Source: Bradyrhizobium sp. dw_78
Lineage (GTDB): Bacteria; Pseudomonadota; Alphaproteobacteria; Rhizobiales; Xanthobacteraceae
Direction: 5' to 3'
NCBI RefSeq assembly: GCF_018449525.1
Contig: NZ_JAAVUS010000004.1
Coordinates: 434,001 to 498,000 of the forward strand
Length of the DNA: 64,000 bases
Of this stretch, positions 26,326 to 34,633 are shown piece after piece. The translations under genes and the position numbers were made by a program. The first letter of the stretch is position 1; each line of letters opens with the position of its first letter. The notes below the pieces were generated by a model. That model worked only from the letters and a program-made list of their open reading frames with translations, did no database searches and was not told where the DNA came from.

Positions 26326-27125
26326 GAGCGATGGACGCAATGACCCCAACAGCTCCGGTTCTCGAGGCCCGCAACGCCGGCATGGTGTTCAATCCGGGCA
26401 CGCCCGACGCCGTCGAGGCTTTTCGCGACGTCAGTTTCACGGTTGCGCCGCGCGAAACGCTGGCGATCGTCGGTCCCTCAGGCTGCGGAAAATCGACCCT
26501 GTTCAATTGCATCGCCGGACTGCTTCGCCCCACCAGCGGATCGATCTTCGTCGGCGGAAACCGGGTCGGCGATACGGCGGGCCACGTCGGCTACATGCTG
26601 CAGAAAGACCTGCTGCTGCCGTGGCGCACGGTGCTCGAGAATGTCGTGCTCGGTCTCGAGGTCCGCGGCACGCCGCGGCGGGCTTCGGAAGCGAAAGCGA
26701 AAGACCTGATCCGCAGCTACGGCCTTGCCGGCTTCGAGGCGGCCAAGCCGTCGCAATTGTCCGGCGGCATGCGCCAGCGCGTCGCCTTCATGCGGACCCT
26801 GGCGCTCGATCCGGACGTCATCCTGCTCGACGAACCCTTCAGCGCGCTCGATTTCCAGACCCGGCTTCTGTTGCAGATCGAGACGATGTCGATCATCCGC
26901 GAGCAGAACAAGAGCGCGATCCTCGTCACCCACGATATCGGCGAGGCCATCACCATGGCCGACCGCATCATCGTCATGACTCACCGCCCGGCGCGCGTTC
27001 TCGCGGTTCACGACGTCGAATTGGGACAAGAGGACCGCGATCCCGTCAATATCCGGGAGAATCCCCATTACAACGCCTGCTTCAAGCAAATCTGGAGCGA
27101 ACTCGGCGCGAAGGTCGCAAGCTGA
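26322..27125 (+). CDS. ABC transporter ATP-binding protein (SsuB/TauB type)
   Basis: The 267-aa nucleotide-binding subunit has Walker A GPSGCGKST, signature LSGGMRQR, Walker B VILLDEPFSALD and the switch histidine in LVTHDIGEA. The ATG at 26322 overlaps the permease stop; in-frame ATGs at 26331 and 26340 are alternatives. The frame is open far upstream through the permease gene, which is a shadow. The stop overlaps the next start (TGATG). Confidence 0.92.
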   Translation: MRAMDAMTPTAPVLEARNAGMVFNPGTPDAVEAFRDVSFTVAPRETLAIVGPSGCGKSTLFNCIAGLLRPTSGSIFVGGNRVGDTAGHVGYMLQKDLLLPWRTVLENVVLGLEVRGTPRRASEAKAKDLIRSYGLAGFEAAKPSQLSGGMRQRVAFMRTLALDPDVILLDEPFSALDFQTRLLLQIETMSIIREQNKSAILVTHDIGEAITMADRIIVMTHRPARVLAVHDVELGQEDRDPVNIRENPHYNACFKQIWSELGAKVAS

Positions 27126-27931
27126 TGCCACATCTTCATCTGAGCGATGGCGATCTCTGGTGGGAAGAGTGCGGCGAGGGTCCGCCCCTGATGATGGTGG
27201 CCGGCCTCGGCGGCGTCGGCGGCTACTGGAATCCCAACATCCCCGCTTTCGCTTCGCGCTACCGGGTGATCCGCCACGACCAGCGCGGCACCGGCAAGAG
27301 CTCGCGGACGCGGGTCGCCAGCATCGAGCAGATGGCCGCGGACGCAGCCGCGCTGATCGATCATCTCGGCCTGCGCGATGTCGCCTGGCTCGGTCATTCG
27401 ACCGGAGGCGCGATCGGCGTATCGCTGGCGCTGGATTACCCCGGCCGCATCGGCCGCCTCATCATCAACAGCAGCACGAGTTGCGGCGACGCCTACCGCC
27501 GCAAGCTGTTCTCGGTCCGCAGGCTGCTGCATTCCCGGGTCGGACCGGAGGCCTACGCCGCATTCACCTCGCTTCTGCTGTATCCGCCGTGGTGGATCAA
27601 CCAGAACGCAGCCCTGCTCGAGACCGAAGAGGCCCGCGCCGCCGCCTCGCTCGGTGCTCCGGAGGTGCAGGAAAGCAGGCTGGACGCGATCCTGGCGTTC
27701 GACCGGCGCAGCGAGCTGAAGAGGCTTGATATTCCGACCTTGGTCATCTGCGCCAAGGACGATCTGCTGACACCCTCCTATTTCAGCAAGGAGCTCGCCT
27801 CGCTGATCCCGAACGCGAAACTCGATCTGCTGGAAACCGGCGGTCATGCGTGCAGCCGCACGATGATGGATGTATTCAACAAGACGGTGCTGGATTTTCT
27901 ATCCGAACACAGCGCGTTCGCCGCCGGATAA
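27125..27931 (+). CDS. rutD: RutD-like alpha/beta hydrolase (aminoacrylate hydrolase family)
   Basis: The 268-aa alpha/beta-hydrolase has its nucleophile Ser92 in GHSTGG, an acid residue in ICAKDDLLTP and the histidine in ETGGHACSR. The order MVAGLGGVGGYW, HDQRGTGKSS, ALDYPGRIGRL, LLYPPWW and GGHAC closely follows Escherichia coli RutD as I remember it. RutD speeds hydrolysis of 3-aminoacrylate to malonic semialdehyde in the Rut pyrimidine pathway. It is translationally coupled to the ABC ATPase and followed by rutC. No rutA or rutB is in the window. Confidence 0.75.
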   Translation: MPHLHLSDGDLWWEECGEGPPLMMVAGLGGVGGYWNPNIPAFASRYRVIRHDQRGTGKSSRTRVASIEQMAADAAALIDHLGLRDVAWLGHSTGGAIGVSLALDYPGRIGRLIINSSTSCGDAYRRKLFSVRRLLHSRVGPEAYAAFTSLLLYPPWWINQNAALLETEEARAAASLGAPEVQESRLDAILAFDRRSELKRLDIPTLVICAKDDLLTPSYFSKELASLIPNAKLDLLETGGHACSRTMMDVFNKTVLDFLSEHSAFAAG

Positions 27932-27965
27932 CCCCCTACGTCCCAACTTGCCATGGAGCAAATGA

Positions 27966-28352
27966 ATGCCGAAGACAGCTATCGTGCCGCCCGGAACAGG
28001 CAAGCCGCTGGCGCCCTATCTGCCGGGCGTGAAGGCGGACGGCGTGGTCTATGTATCGGGAACGCTGCCGCTCGATAAGGACGCCAATGTCGTGCATGTC
28101 GGCGACGCCGCCGCGCAGACCCGCCACGTTCTCACCATCATCAAATCCGTGGTCGAGACCGCGGGCGGAACGATGGACGACGTGACCTTCAATTCGATCT
28201 TTCTGACCGATTGGACCAATTATGCCGCGATCAACGCGGTGTATGCCGAGTTCTTCCCGGGCGACAAGCCGGCGCGCTACTGCATTCAATGCGGGCTGGT
28301 GAAGCCGGAGGCGCTGGTCGAGATCGCCTCGGTCGCGCATGTCGGCAAATAA
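27966..28352 (+). CDS. rutC: RutC, RidA-family protein of pyrimidine degradation
   Basis: The 128-aa RidA/YjgF-fold protein carries segments almost identical to Escherichia coli RutC as I recall it: [34 protein letters not shown], and [19 protein letters not shown]. RutC acts on aminoacrylate intermediates in the Rut pathway, probably as a deaminase-like helper. The active-site arginine (PARYCIQ) is present. It is 34 nt downstream of rutD and ends the operon. Confidence 0.88.
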   Translation: MPKTAIVPPGTGKPLAPYLPGVKADGVVYVSGTLPLDKDANVVHVGDAAAQTRHVLTIIKSVVETAGGTMDDVTFNSIFLTDWTNYAAINAVYAEFFPGDKPARYCIQCGLVKPEALVEIASVAHVGK

Positions 28353-28376
28353 AGTCCCGCCCTACAAAGTCCTGCC

Positions 28377-29765
28377 CTACTCCGCTGCGGCGTCGCGCAC
28401 ATAGCGCGCGCTCGGCGTGCGCATGGTCACGAGTTCTTCGGCCGCGGTCGGATGCAGCGCAAACGTCGCGTCGAAATCGGCCTTGGTCGCCTTCATCTTG
28501 ACGGCGATGGCGAGTGCCTGGACGATTTCGGCGGCGGCATCGCCGACGATGTGGCAGCCGACCACGCGGTCGGAACTGCCGTCGACCACGAGTTTCATCA
28601 GCACACGGGTATCGCGGCCGGACATTGTCGCCTTGATCGGCCGGAAATCGGTCTTGTAGATGTCGACGTGGCTGAACTGCGCGCGGGCCTCGGCCTCGGT
28701 CAGCCCGACCGTGCCGACCTCCGGCTGCGAAAACACCGCGGTCGGAATGGTCGCATAATCGACCTGAACCGGACGTTTGCCGAATACCGTGTCGGCGAAG
28801 GCGTGGCCTTCGCGGATCGCGACCGGCGTCAGGTTGATGCGATGGGTGACGTCGCCGATGGCATAGATGTTCGGTGTCGAGGTGCGCGACCAGGCATCGA
28901 CCGCGATGCCGCCATTGGCCGGATTGAGCGCGACACCCGCCTTCTCCAACCCGAGATTGGCGACGTTCGGATGCCGCCCGATCGCGAACATCACGAGGTC
29001 GGAAGCGATGCTCGACCCGCCCGACAGATGGGTGGTGAATTCCTTGCCGTGCCGGTCGACCTTGCTGACGGTGCAGCCGGTGAGAACGGTGATGCCGGCT
29101 TTTTCCATCTCGGCCCGGACGTGGCTGCGGACATCCTCGTCGAAGCCGCGCAGGATGTTGTCGCCGCGATAGATCACGGTCACGTCGGAGCCGAAGCCAG
29201 CAAAAATGCCGGCGAACTCCAGCGCGATATAGCCGCCGCCCTGGATCACCACGCGTTTGGGCAATTCCGGCAGATGAAAAGCTTCGTTCGACGAGATCAC
29301 ATGCTCGATTCCGGGAATCATCGCGCCGTGATTGGGCGCGCTTCCGGTGGCGATCAGGATCGTGCCCGCCCTCACCGTCTGGCCGGTGCCGAGGCGAATG
29401 GTGTGGGCGTCCTCGAGCACCGCCCGGGTCTTGACCACCTCGCCGCCGGACTTCTCGACATTGGCGGTGTAGATGCCCTCGAGCCGCGCGATCTCCTTGT
29501 CCTTGTTGGCGACCAGGGTCGGCCAGTCGAAGGTCGCCGCAGCAATGGACCAGCCAAAGCCCGCGGCGTCCTCGATCTCCTGGTGAACGTGCGAGCCGAG
29601 AACGAACAGCTTCTTTGGGACGCAGCCGCGGATCACGCAGGTGCCGCCCATCCGGTACTCTTCGGCCACCATGACCCGCGCGCCATGTCCGGCGGCGATC
29701 CGGGCGGCACGCACGCCGCCTGAACCGCCTCCGATCACGAAAAGATCGACGTCGAATTCAGCCAT
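28377..29765 (-). CDS. gor: Glutathione-disulfide reductase
   Basis: The 462-aa flavoprotein has FAD motif VIGGGSGGVRAAR, redox-active disulfide GGTCVIRGCVPKK, the second dinucleotide motif VIQGGGYIALEFAGIF, and the C-terminal active-site HPTAAEE. The start MAEFDVDLF (29765) follows a GCAGGAG site. The frame extends further upstream without RBS support. It uses NADPH to regenerate glutathione. It converges with rutC and is followed upstream by a DUF2059 gene, a pairing consistent with redox or stress functions. Confidence 0.93.
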   Translation of the reverse strand: MAEFDVDLFVIGGGSGGVRAARIAAGHGARVMVAEEYRMGGTCVIRGCVPKKLFVLGSHVHQEIEDAAGFGWSIAAATFDWPTLVANKDKEIARLEGIYTANVEKSGGEVVKTRAVLEDAHTIRLGTGQTVRAGTILIATGSAPNHGAMIPGIEHVISSNEAFHLPELPKRVVIQGGGYIALEFAGIFAGFGSDVTVIYRGDNILRGFDEDVRSHVRAEMEKAGITVLTGCTVSKVDRHGKEFTTHLSGGSSIASDLVMFAIGRHPNVANLGLEKAGVALNPANGGIAVDAWSRTSTPNIYAIGDVTHRINLTPVAIREGHAFADTVFGKRPVQVDYATIPTAVFSQPEVGTVGLTEAEARAQFSHVDIYKTDFRPIKATMSGRDTRVLMKLVVDGSSDRVVGCHIVGDAAAEIVQALAIAVKMKATKADFDATFALHPTAAEELVTMRTPSARYVRDAAAE

Positions 29766-29796
29766 GTCCGCTCCTGCCCGTGGTCGGTTCAGGGAA

Positions 29797-30309
29797 TCAG
29801 ATCTGCTTCCCGCGCTTGCGCATCTCGGCGCGGAACTCGCCATTGACGATTTCCGCGAACTGCTGCGCCCACTGGTTCATATAGGCCATGCTTTCCTGAA
29901 TTGCCTTGGGCTCGGAACCCAACAGCTTCTGGCCGAGCGGCGACTTGTAGAAGGTGACGAGATCCTTCAGCTCCTGTTCGGTGAACTCGCTGGCATAGAC
30001 CTTGGCCATCCCCTCGCCGATTTCCTGCTCGCGGCCGGCCAGCTTCTGCGCGACGATCACGGCCACCTCGTTGAGGTCTTTCTGGTAGTTCAGGTTGCTC
30101 TGCAGCAATTGATCCTTGGTCTGCTGCACGAGGTTGGGCACCGCTGCGGCATACATCGCGCTCGCATGCTTCATCGCCAGGATTTCCTTGGCGGCGGCGA
30201 CGGCGGCCGGAGAAGGCTGCGCCTGGGTCTGAGCCTGGGCCGGAGCGCCGGCAAGAACCAGCCCCAGCACGAGGCCCGCGGCCGACAAAATCCTCGAAAG
30301 GCTCTTCAT
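29797..30309 (-). CDS. DUF2059 exported protein
   Basis: The 170-aa predicted periplasmic protein has a Sec signal (MKSLSRILSAAGLVLGLVLA, cleavage after AQA). The C-terminal half contains the DUF2059 signature: YASEFTEQELKDLVTFYKSP, then LGQKLL. The function of the family is unknown. It lies between rpiA and gor on the same strand, 31 nt from the gor start and 23 nt from the rpiA stop, so the three are probably cotranscribed. Confidence 0.88.
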   Translation of the reverse strand: MKSLSRILSAAGLVLGLVLAGAPAQAQTQAQPSPAAVAAAKEILAMKHASAMYAAAVPNLVQQTKDQLLQSNLNYQKDLNEVAVIVAQKLAGREQEIGEGMAKVYASEFTEQELKDLVTFYKSPLGQKLLGSEPKAIQESMAYMNQWAQQFAEIVNGEFRAEMRKRGKQI

Positions 30310-30332
30310 TCAACTTCTCCTCGATTGCGGCT

Positions 30333-31025
30333 TTACCGCTGTTCTACAACGCGAATTCCGTGGGCACCGGCCAGCACGGCGATGCTGGCGATCCCGATAA
30401 ACAGGCCGTGCTCGACCACGCCCGGTATGGCGCTCAGCAATCCTGCCAGGCGGGGCGCGTCTTCTATTCGTCCGAGATGGGCATCGACAATCCAGTGGCC
30501 GCCATCGGTGACAAAAACGTGGCCGTCTTTGCCCTTGCGGACCACCATTTGCCCGGAAACGCCGCTTTGCGCAAACGCCCTGCCGATCGCGCGCTGCGTC
30601 GCCGCCAGCCCGAACGGAATGACCTCCACCGGCAACGGAAAACGGCCGAGCGCGTCGACCCATTTGGAATCGTCGGCGATCACGATCATGCGGTCGGACG
30701 CGGTGGCGACGATCTTCTCCCGCAGCAGCGCGCCGCCGCCGCCCTTGATCAGATTAAGCGCGGGATCGATTTCGTCGGCGCCGTCGACCGTCAGATCCAG
30801 CCGGTCGACCTCATCCAGCGTGGTCAGGCGAATGCCGCAGCGCTCCGCATCAGTTCGGGTCGATTCCGAGGTCGGCACGCCGATAACGTTAAGGCCGGCG
30901 CGGACGCGCTCGCCGAGCAATTCGACGAAATGCTTGGCCGTCGAACCGGTGCCGAGGCCGAGCTTCATGCCGTCGCGCACCTCATCGAGCGCGCGCGCCG
31001 CCGCTTGCCGTTTCAATTGGTCCAT
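30333..31025 (-). CDS. rpiA: Ribose-5-phosphate isomerase A
   Basis: The 230-aa enzyme interconverts ribose-5-phosphate and ribulose-5-phosphate. Motifs seen are [13 protein letters not shown] (phosphate loop), [23 protein letters not shown] with the catalytic aspartates, and [13 protein letters not shown]. The start MDQLKRQAA at 31025 gives the family length; the open frame to 31139 lacks RpiA character. It is the first gene of a rpiA-DUF2059-gor unit and is divergent from gph. Confidence 0.95.
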   Translation of the reverse strand: MDQLKRQAAARALDEVRDGMKLGLGTGSTAKHFVELLGERVRAGLNVIGVPTSESTRTDAERCGIRLTTLDEVDRLDLTVDGADEIDPALNLIKGGGGALLREKIVATASDRMIVIADDSKWVDALGRFPLPVEVIPFGLAATQRAIGRAFAQSGVSGQMVVRKGKDGHVFVTDGGHWIVDAHLGRIEDAPRLAGLLSAIPGVVEHGLFIGIASIAVLAGAHGIRVVEQR

Positions 31026-31226
31026 GGTCACGTTCGGGCTTGCCTCAAAAACCGCGGCCGATCGGGCGATCGGCCTGTCCGGCGGCCGCATATCTAGCGT
31101 CGTTTGACCGCGAGGAACAGCGCCATGCGCGCCCGTCATAGCCGTAATTGATGACTTCCAGATGAGCCCAAGGCGCTGCTTGAGCCCCTACTTGCGCGCC
31201 GGCCGCGGGACCGGTAGCGCTTTCGA

Positions 31227-31919
31227 ATGACCGCTACTATTGGCACAATTGTCTTCGATCTCGACGGCACGCTGGTGGACACCGCGCCCGACCTGATCAA
31301 TGCGCTCAATTTCGTGCTGGATCGCGAGGGCTTGCCGCCCGTTCCGCTCGATTCCGCCCGTACCATGATCGGCGCCGGCGCCCGGCGGTTGATCGAGCGC
31401 GGCCTGGAGCTCGAGGGCCGCACCGCCGGTGCCGACGAGATCGCCCGGCTGACCGCTGATTTCATCGACCATTATGCGGCCCATATCGCCGATTTCTCAA
31501 AACCCTTCGAGGGGCTGGACGGCGCGCTCGACGCGCTCGGCGCGCGCGGATACCGGTTTGCGGTCTGCACCAACAAGCTGGAGTGGCTGTCCAAGAGGCT
31601 GCTCGACCGGCTTGGCTTGAGCGGGCGGTTTTCCGCGATTTGCGGCGCCGATACGTTCGGGATCTCAAAACCCGATCCGGCCATCCTGCGGCAAACGGTG
31701 GCGCGGGCGGGCGGCGAGCTTGCGACGGCGATCATGGTGGGCGATGCCGGGCCGGATATCGGGGCGGCCCGCCGCGCCGGTATTCCGGTGATCGGTGTCG
31801 AATTTGGATATACCGAGATACCGATCGCCGATCTCAAGCCCGACCGGCTGATCGGTCACATGCGCGATCTGCCGGGGGCTGTGGATAGCCTGACGCTTCA
31901 ACGCGACCCTATTAAATAA
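31227..31919 (+). CDS. gph: Phosphoglycolate phosphatase (HAD family)
   Basis: The 230-aa HAD hydrolase has motif I FDLDGTLVDT (both aspartates), motif II VCTNK, motif III around GISKPDP and motif IV MVGDAGPDI. A helical cap domain (about residues 15-85) is consistent with Gph/PGP enzymes that remove 2-phosphoglycolate formed during DNA repair or photorespiration. It is divergent from rpiA; the linked pair is common in rhizobia. Confidence 0.88.
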   Translation: MTATIGTIVFDLDGTLVDTAPDLINALNFVLDREGLPPVPLDSARTMIGAGARRLIERGLELEGRTAGADEIARLTADFIDHYAAHIADFSKPFEGLDGALDALGARGYRFAVCTNKLEWLSKRLLDRLGLSGRFSAICGADTFGISKPDPAILRQTVARAGGELATAIMVGDAGPDIGAARRAGIPVIGVEFGYTEIPIADLKPDRLIGHMRDLPGAVDSLTLQRDPIK

Positions 31920-31958
31920 TTGATATCACTCATATTATTTATCGGTCACGCTGCGGAA

Positions 31959-31974
31959 TTAACCATTAATTAAC
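31959..31974 (+). promoter_or_regulatory. CtrA-type box (TTAA-N7-TTAAC)
   Basis: TTAA (31959-31962), seven bases, TTAAC (31970-31974) is an exact match to the CtrA consensus of alphaproteobacteria. It lies about 95 nt upstream of the lipoprotein start, within an AT-rich stretch after gph. A GC-rich hairpin with 8-bp arms (31982-31989 and 32002-32009) follows it. Confidence 0.55.
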
Positions 31975-32067
31975 GATAAGGGTCCGCACGGTTGCGCGGC
32001 TGTGCGGACACTCTTATGGTCCGCGACGGGGATTGTGGCAATCGGCCGCAGAGAGAGTGACGGGTTT

Positions 32068-32544
32068 ATGATGCGTCGAATCATCGTGATTGCCGCGGCC
32101 GGTTTCGGCTTGGCCGGCTGCTCTTCCTTTTCCATGGACATGTTCAAGTCGACGCCACCGACGGTCCAGGTTCAGCTCGATTCGACGCCGCAAGGCGCCG
32201 ACGCCAAGACCTCGCTGGGACCGGGCTGCAAAACCCCGTGTACGGTCTCCGTTTCGCCGCCGGACACCGGTTTCTCCGTCACCTATTCGATGGACAAGTT
32301 CGTGCCGGCCACCGTCCCGGTGACGGTTGTCCATATTCCCGCCGACTTCTCGACCCCGGCCTCGACCAATATCGACCCCAATCCGGTGGTCGCGGAACTT
32401 CAGCCGGCCGGCCCGCCGCCCAAGGCGTCCCGCAGGAGGGCCATACGGCCGAGAAGTCCAAAGCCGCCGACCGGCGCGGCCCCGGCTCCGGCCGATGGAA
32501 CGTTCCCGGATCCCGGTCAATCCGCGCCGCCTCCGCGCCAATAA
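32068..32544 (+). CDS. Predicted outer-membrane lipoprotein with Pro-rich tail
   Basis: A 158-aa lipoprotein: MMRRIIVIAAAGFGLAGC is a signal with lipobox LAGC. The central part (about residues 35-110) contains a beta-rich repeat with VQVQLDSTPQGADAKTSLG and GCKTPCTVSV, which resembles PEGA-type surface domains. The last 40 residues are Pro/Ala/Arg-rich and may span or contact the cell wall. The start is set by the signal peptide rather than the longer open frame. A CtrA box lies upstream, so expression may be cell-cycle linked. Function unknown. Confidence 0.75.
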   Translation: MMRRIIVIAAAGFGLAGCSSFSMDMFKSTPPTVQVQLDSTPQGADAKTSLGPGCKTPCTVSVSPPDTGFSVTYSMDKFVPATVPVTVVHIPADFSTPASTNIDPNPVVAELQPAGPPPKASRRRAIRPRSPKPPTGAAPAPADGTFPDPGQSAPPPRQ

Positions 32545-32656
32545 GCCGGACTTCAGGACAAGCCCCTGATTGTATGCGGTTAAGATGACGCATAGATTGG
32601 GGCCATGAAGTTGGCGGCCGTTGCCAGGGCGACGGTTGCCGGACAAGGCCGGTTGA

Positions 32657-33691
32657 ATGAACGGACCCCTCTTAAGTCCTCCCGAATTGCTGTCCCAGCC
32701 GATGACCGATCCGTTCGGCCGGACGATCCGTTATTTGCGGGTGTCGGTGACCGACCGCTGCGACCTGCGCTGTTTTTATTGCATGTCGGAAGACATGACG
32801 TTCCTGCCCAAGGCCGATCTGCTCACGCTCGAGGAGCTCGACCGGCTGTGCTCGGTCTTCATCGCCAAGGGCGTGCGCAAGCTGCGCCTGACCGGCGGCG
32901 AACCGCTGGTCCGGCGCAACGTGATGTCGCTGCTGCATTCGCTCTCGCGCCACCTTGGCACCGGCGCGCTCGATGAACTGACGCTGACGACCAACGGCTC
33001 GCAACTGGCGCGCTTCGCCGTCGAGTTGCGCGACTGCGGCGTACGCCGCATCAACGTCTCGCTCGATACGCTGGACCCTGCGAAATTCCGGGCCATCACC
33101 CGCTGGGGCGATCTCGACAAGGTTCTGGCCGGCATCGAGGCCGCACGATCCGCAGGCCTTGCTGTGAAGATCAACGCGGTGGCGCTGAAGAACATGAACG
33201 AGGATGAAATCCCCGCGCTGATGCAATGGGTACACGGCAAGGGCATGGCGCTGACGCTGATCGAGGTGATGCCGATGGGCGACATCGGCGAAGGACGCAT
33301 CGACCAGTATGTGCCGCTGTCCCTGCTTCGCGCCCGCCTCGCCCAGCAATATACCCTGACCGACCTCGACGACGATACCGGCGGGCCGGCGCGTTATGTT
33401 CGCGTCAGCGAGACCGGCGGCAAGCTCGGCTTCATCACGCCGATGACCCATAATTTCTGCGAGGCCTGCAACCGGGTGCGGATCACCTGTACCGGCACGC
33501 TGCACACCTGCCTCGGCCACGAAGACGCCTCCGATCTGCGCAGGCCATTGCGCGCCTCCGCCGACAACGAACTGCTCAGCGCGGCGATCGATCGCGCGAT
33601 CGGCCTGAAACCCAAGGGCCACGATTTCATCATCGATCGCCGGCACAACCGGCCGAGCGTCAGCCGCCACATGAGCGTCACCGGCGGCTGA
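32657..33691 (+). CDS. moaA: GTP 3',8-cyclase MoaA
   Basis: The 344-aa radical SAM enzyme converts GTP to 3',8-cyclo-GTP in molybdenum cofactor synthesis. The N-terminal cluster motif is CDLRCFYC and the C-terminal cluster uses [11 protein letters not shown] plus a third Cys in TLHTC. The C terminus ends in the conserved Gly-Gly (VTGG) needed for activity. An in-frame ATG at 32702 would remove 15 residues. It appears to stand alone, with no other moa gene in the window. Confidence 0.96.
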   Translation: MNGPLLSPPELLSQPMTDPFGRTIRYLRVSVTDRCDLRCFYCMSEDMTFLPKADLLTLEELDRLCSVFIAKGVRKLRLTGGEPLVRRNVMSLLHSLSRHLGTGALDELTLTTNGSQLARFAVELRDCGVRRINVSLDTLDPAKFRAITRWGDLDKVLAGIEAARSAGLAVKINAVALKNMNEDEIPALMQWVHGKGMALTLIEVMPMGDIGEGRIDQYVPLSLLRARLAQQYTLTDLDDDTGGPARYVRVSETGGKLGFITPMTHNFCEACNRVRITCTGTLHTCLGHEDASDLRRPLRASADNELLSAAIDRAIGLKPKGHDFIIDRRHNRPSVSRHMSVTGG

Positions 33692-33719
33692 ACTGGCCAT
33701 AGCTATCCCGTATGCCGCC

Positions 33720-33835
33720 GCCGTCAGAAGTCTCGTCGTTCCGGGGCAGCCCGCAGGGCTGAATCCGGAATCTCGCGCCGCAATCTCGAGATTCCGGATT
33801 TACGCGCACCCCGGGAATGACAGAGTAACCCCCGC
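33720..33835. repeat. Intergenic palindromic repeat
   Basis: After moaA the DNA reads as nested palindromes: gtcgttccgggg...ccccgggaatgac outside and gattccggattt/aatccggaatc inside, with cagcccgcagggctg. A related unit with the same cgcagcccgcagggct core lies at 20465-20490. There is no gene between 33692 and 34093. Confidence 0.55.
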
Positions 33836-34093
33836 CACAATTTGCCCATTTTCCAATTGACGCAGCTCCCCTGCGCTGAAATGGTGCGACCGCTTCAAGC
33901 TAAGCCCGGCTGGACAAGCCGCTGCGCCTGACGCTCAGCCAAGAACAGCAGAAGCAAAACCGGGGGGAGGACCAACGTTGCAATCGCCCGCCAAGATTGA
34001 ATCATGGCTCCGCGCGTTCGCTGCGCGCGGGCAGCGCAACGACGGTTGAAACGATCAGCGCAGCCTGATGGCAAGCGCCGGGGGGAAAGAACG

Positions 34094-34633
34094 ATGCGGC
34101 CATTATTGGCTATCAGCGCGGCGATCGACCAGATCAATGAAAAAATAGGATACATCTGCAACCTGCTGGTGCTGGCCGCCTGCCTGGTCAGCGCCGGCAA
34201 TGCCATGATCCGCTACGCATTCGACTACAGCTCGAACGGCTGGCTCGAACTGCAATGGTACATGTTCGCGATCCTGGTGATGTTCGGCGCCTCCTATACG
34301 TTCAAGCGCAACGAACACGTCCGCGTCGAGATCTTCTACCTGTTTCTGTCGGAGCGCGGCCAGCTCTGGCTCGATCTGGTCTGCACGCTGTTGTTCCTGA
34401 TCCCGTCCTGTCTGCTGCTCAGCTACCTGTCGTGGCCGTTTTTCTATCAATCCTACGCCGTCGGAGAGATGTCGGGTAACGCCGGCGGCCTGATCCGCTG
34501 GCCGATCAAATTCGTGATTCCGTCCGGCTTCGTGATGCTGGCGTTGCAAGGCGTCTCGGAAGTGATCAAGCGCATCGCCGCCTTGCAGGGCGAGGTGACG
34601 ATCGACGCGAAATACGAGAGGCCGACGCAATGA
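34094..34633 (+). CDS. TRAP transporter small membrane subunit (DctQ family)
   Basis: The 179-aa inner-membrane protein has four transmembrane helices, characteristic of DctQ, with a conserved NAMIRYAFDYSSNGWLELQWY region. The start at 34094 follows a GGGGGAAAG site. It overlaps the large subunit gene by 4 nt. Together they form the membrane part of a sodium-dependent tripartite transporter. The likely binding proteins are the two Tat-exported DctP proteins at 39049-41385 on the other strand. Confidence 0.88.
   Translation: MRPLLAISAAIDQINEKIGYICNLLVLAACLVSAGNAMIRYAFDYSSNGWLELQWYMFAILVMFGASYTFKRNEHVRVEIFYLFLSERGQLWLDLVCTLLFLIPSCLLLSYLSWPFFYQSYAVGEMSGNAGGLIRWPIKFVIPSGFVMLALQGVSEVIKRIAALQGEVTIDAKYERPTQ

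Noticed and set aside
26507-27124. Extended N terminus of the RutD-like hydrolase through the ABC ATPase gene
   Set aside because: The upstream part is an out-of-frame reading of the ATPase; the ATG at 27125 overlaps the ATPase stop and starts the hydrolase fold.
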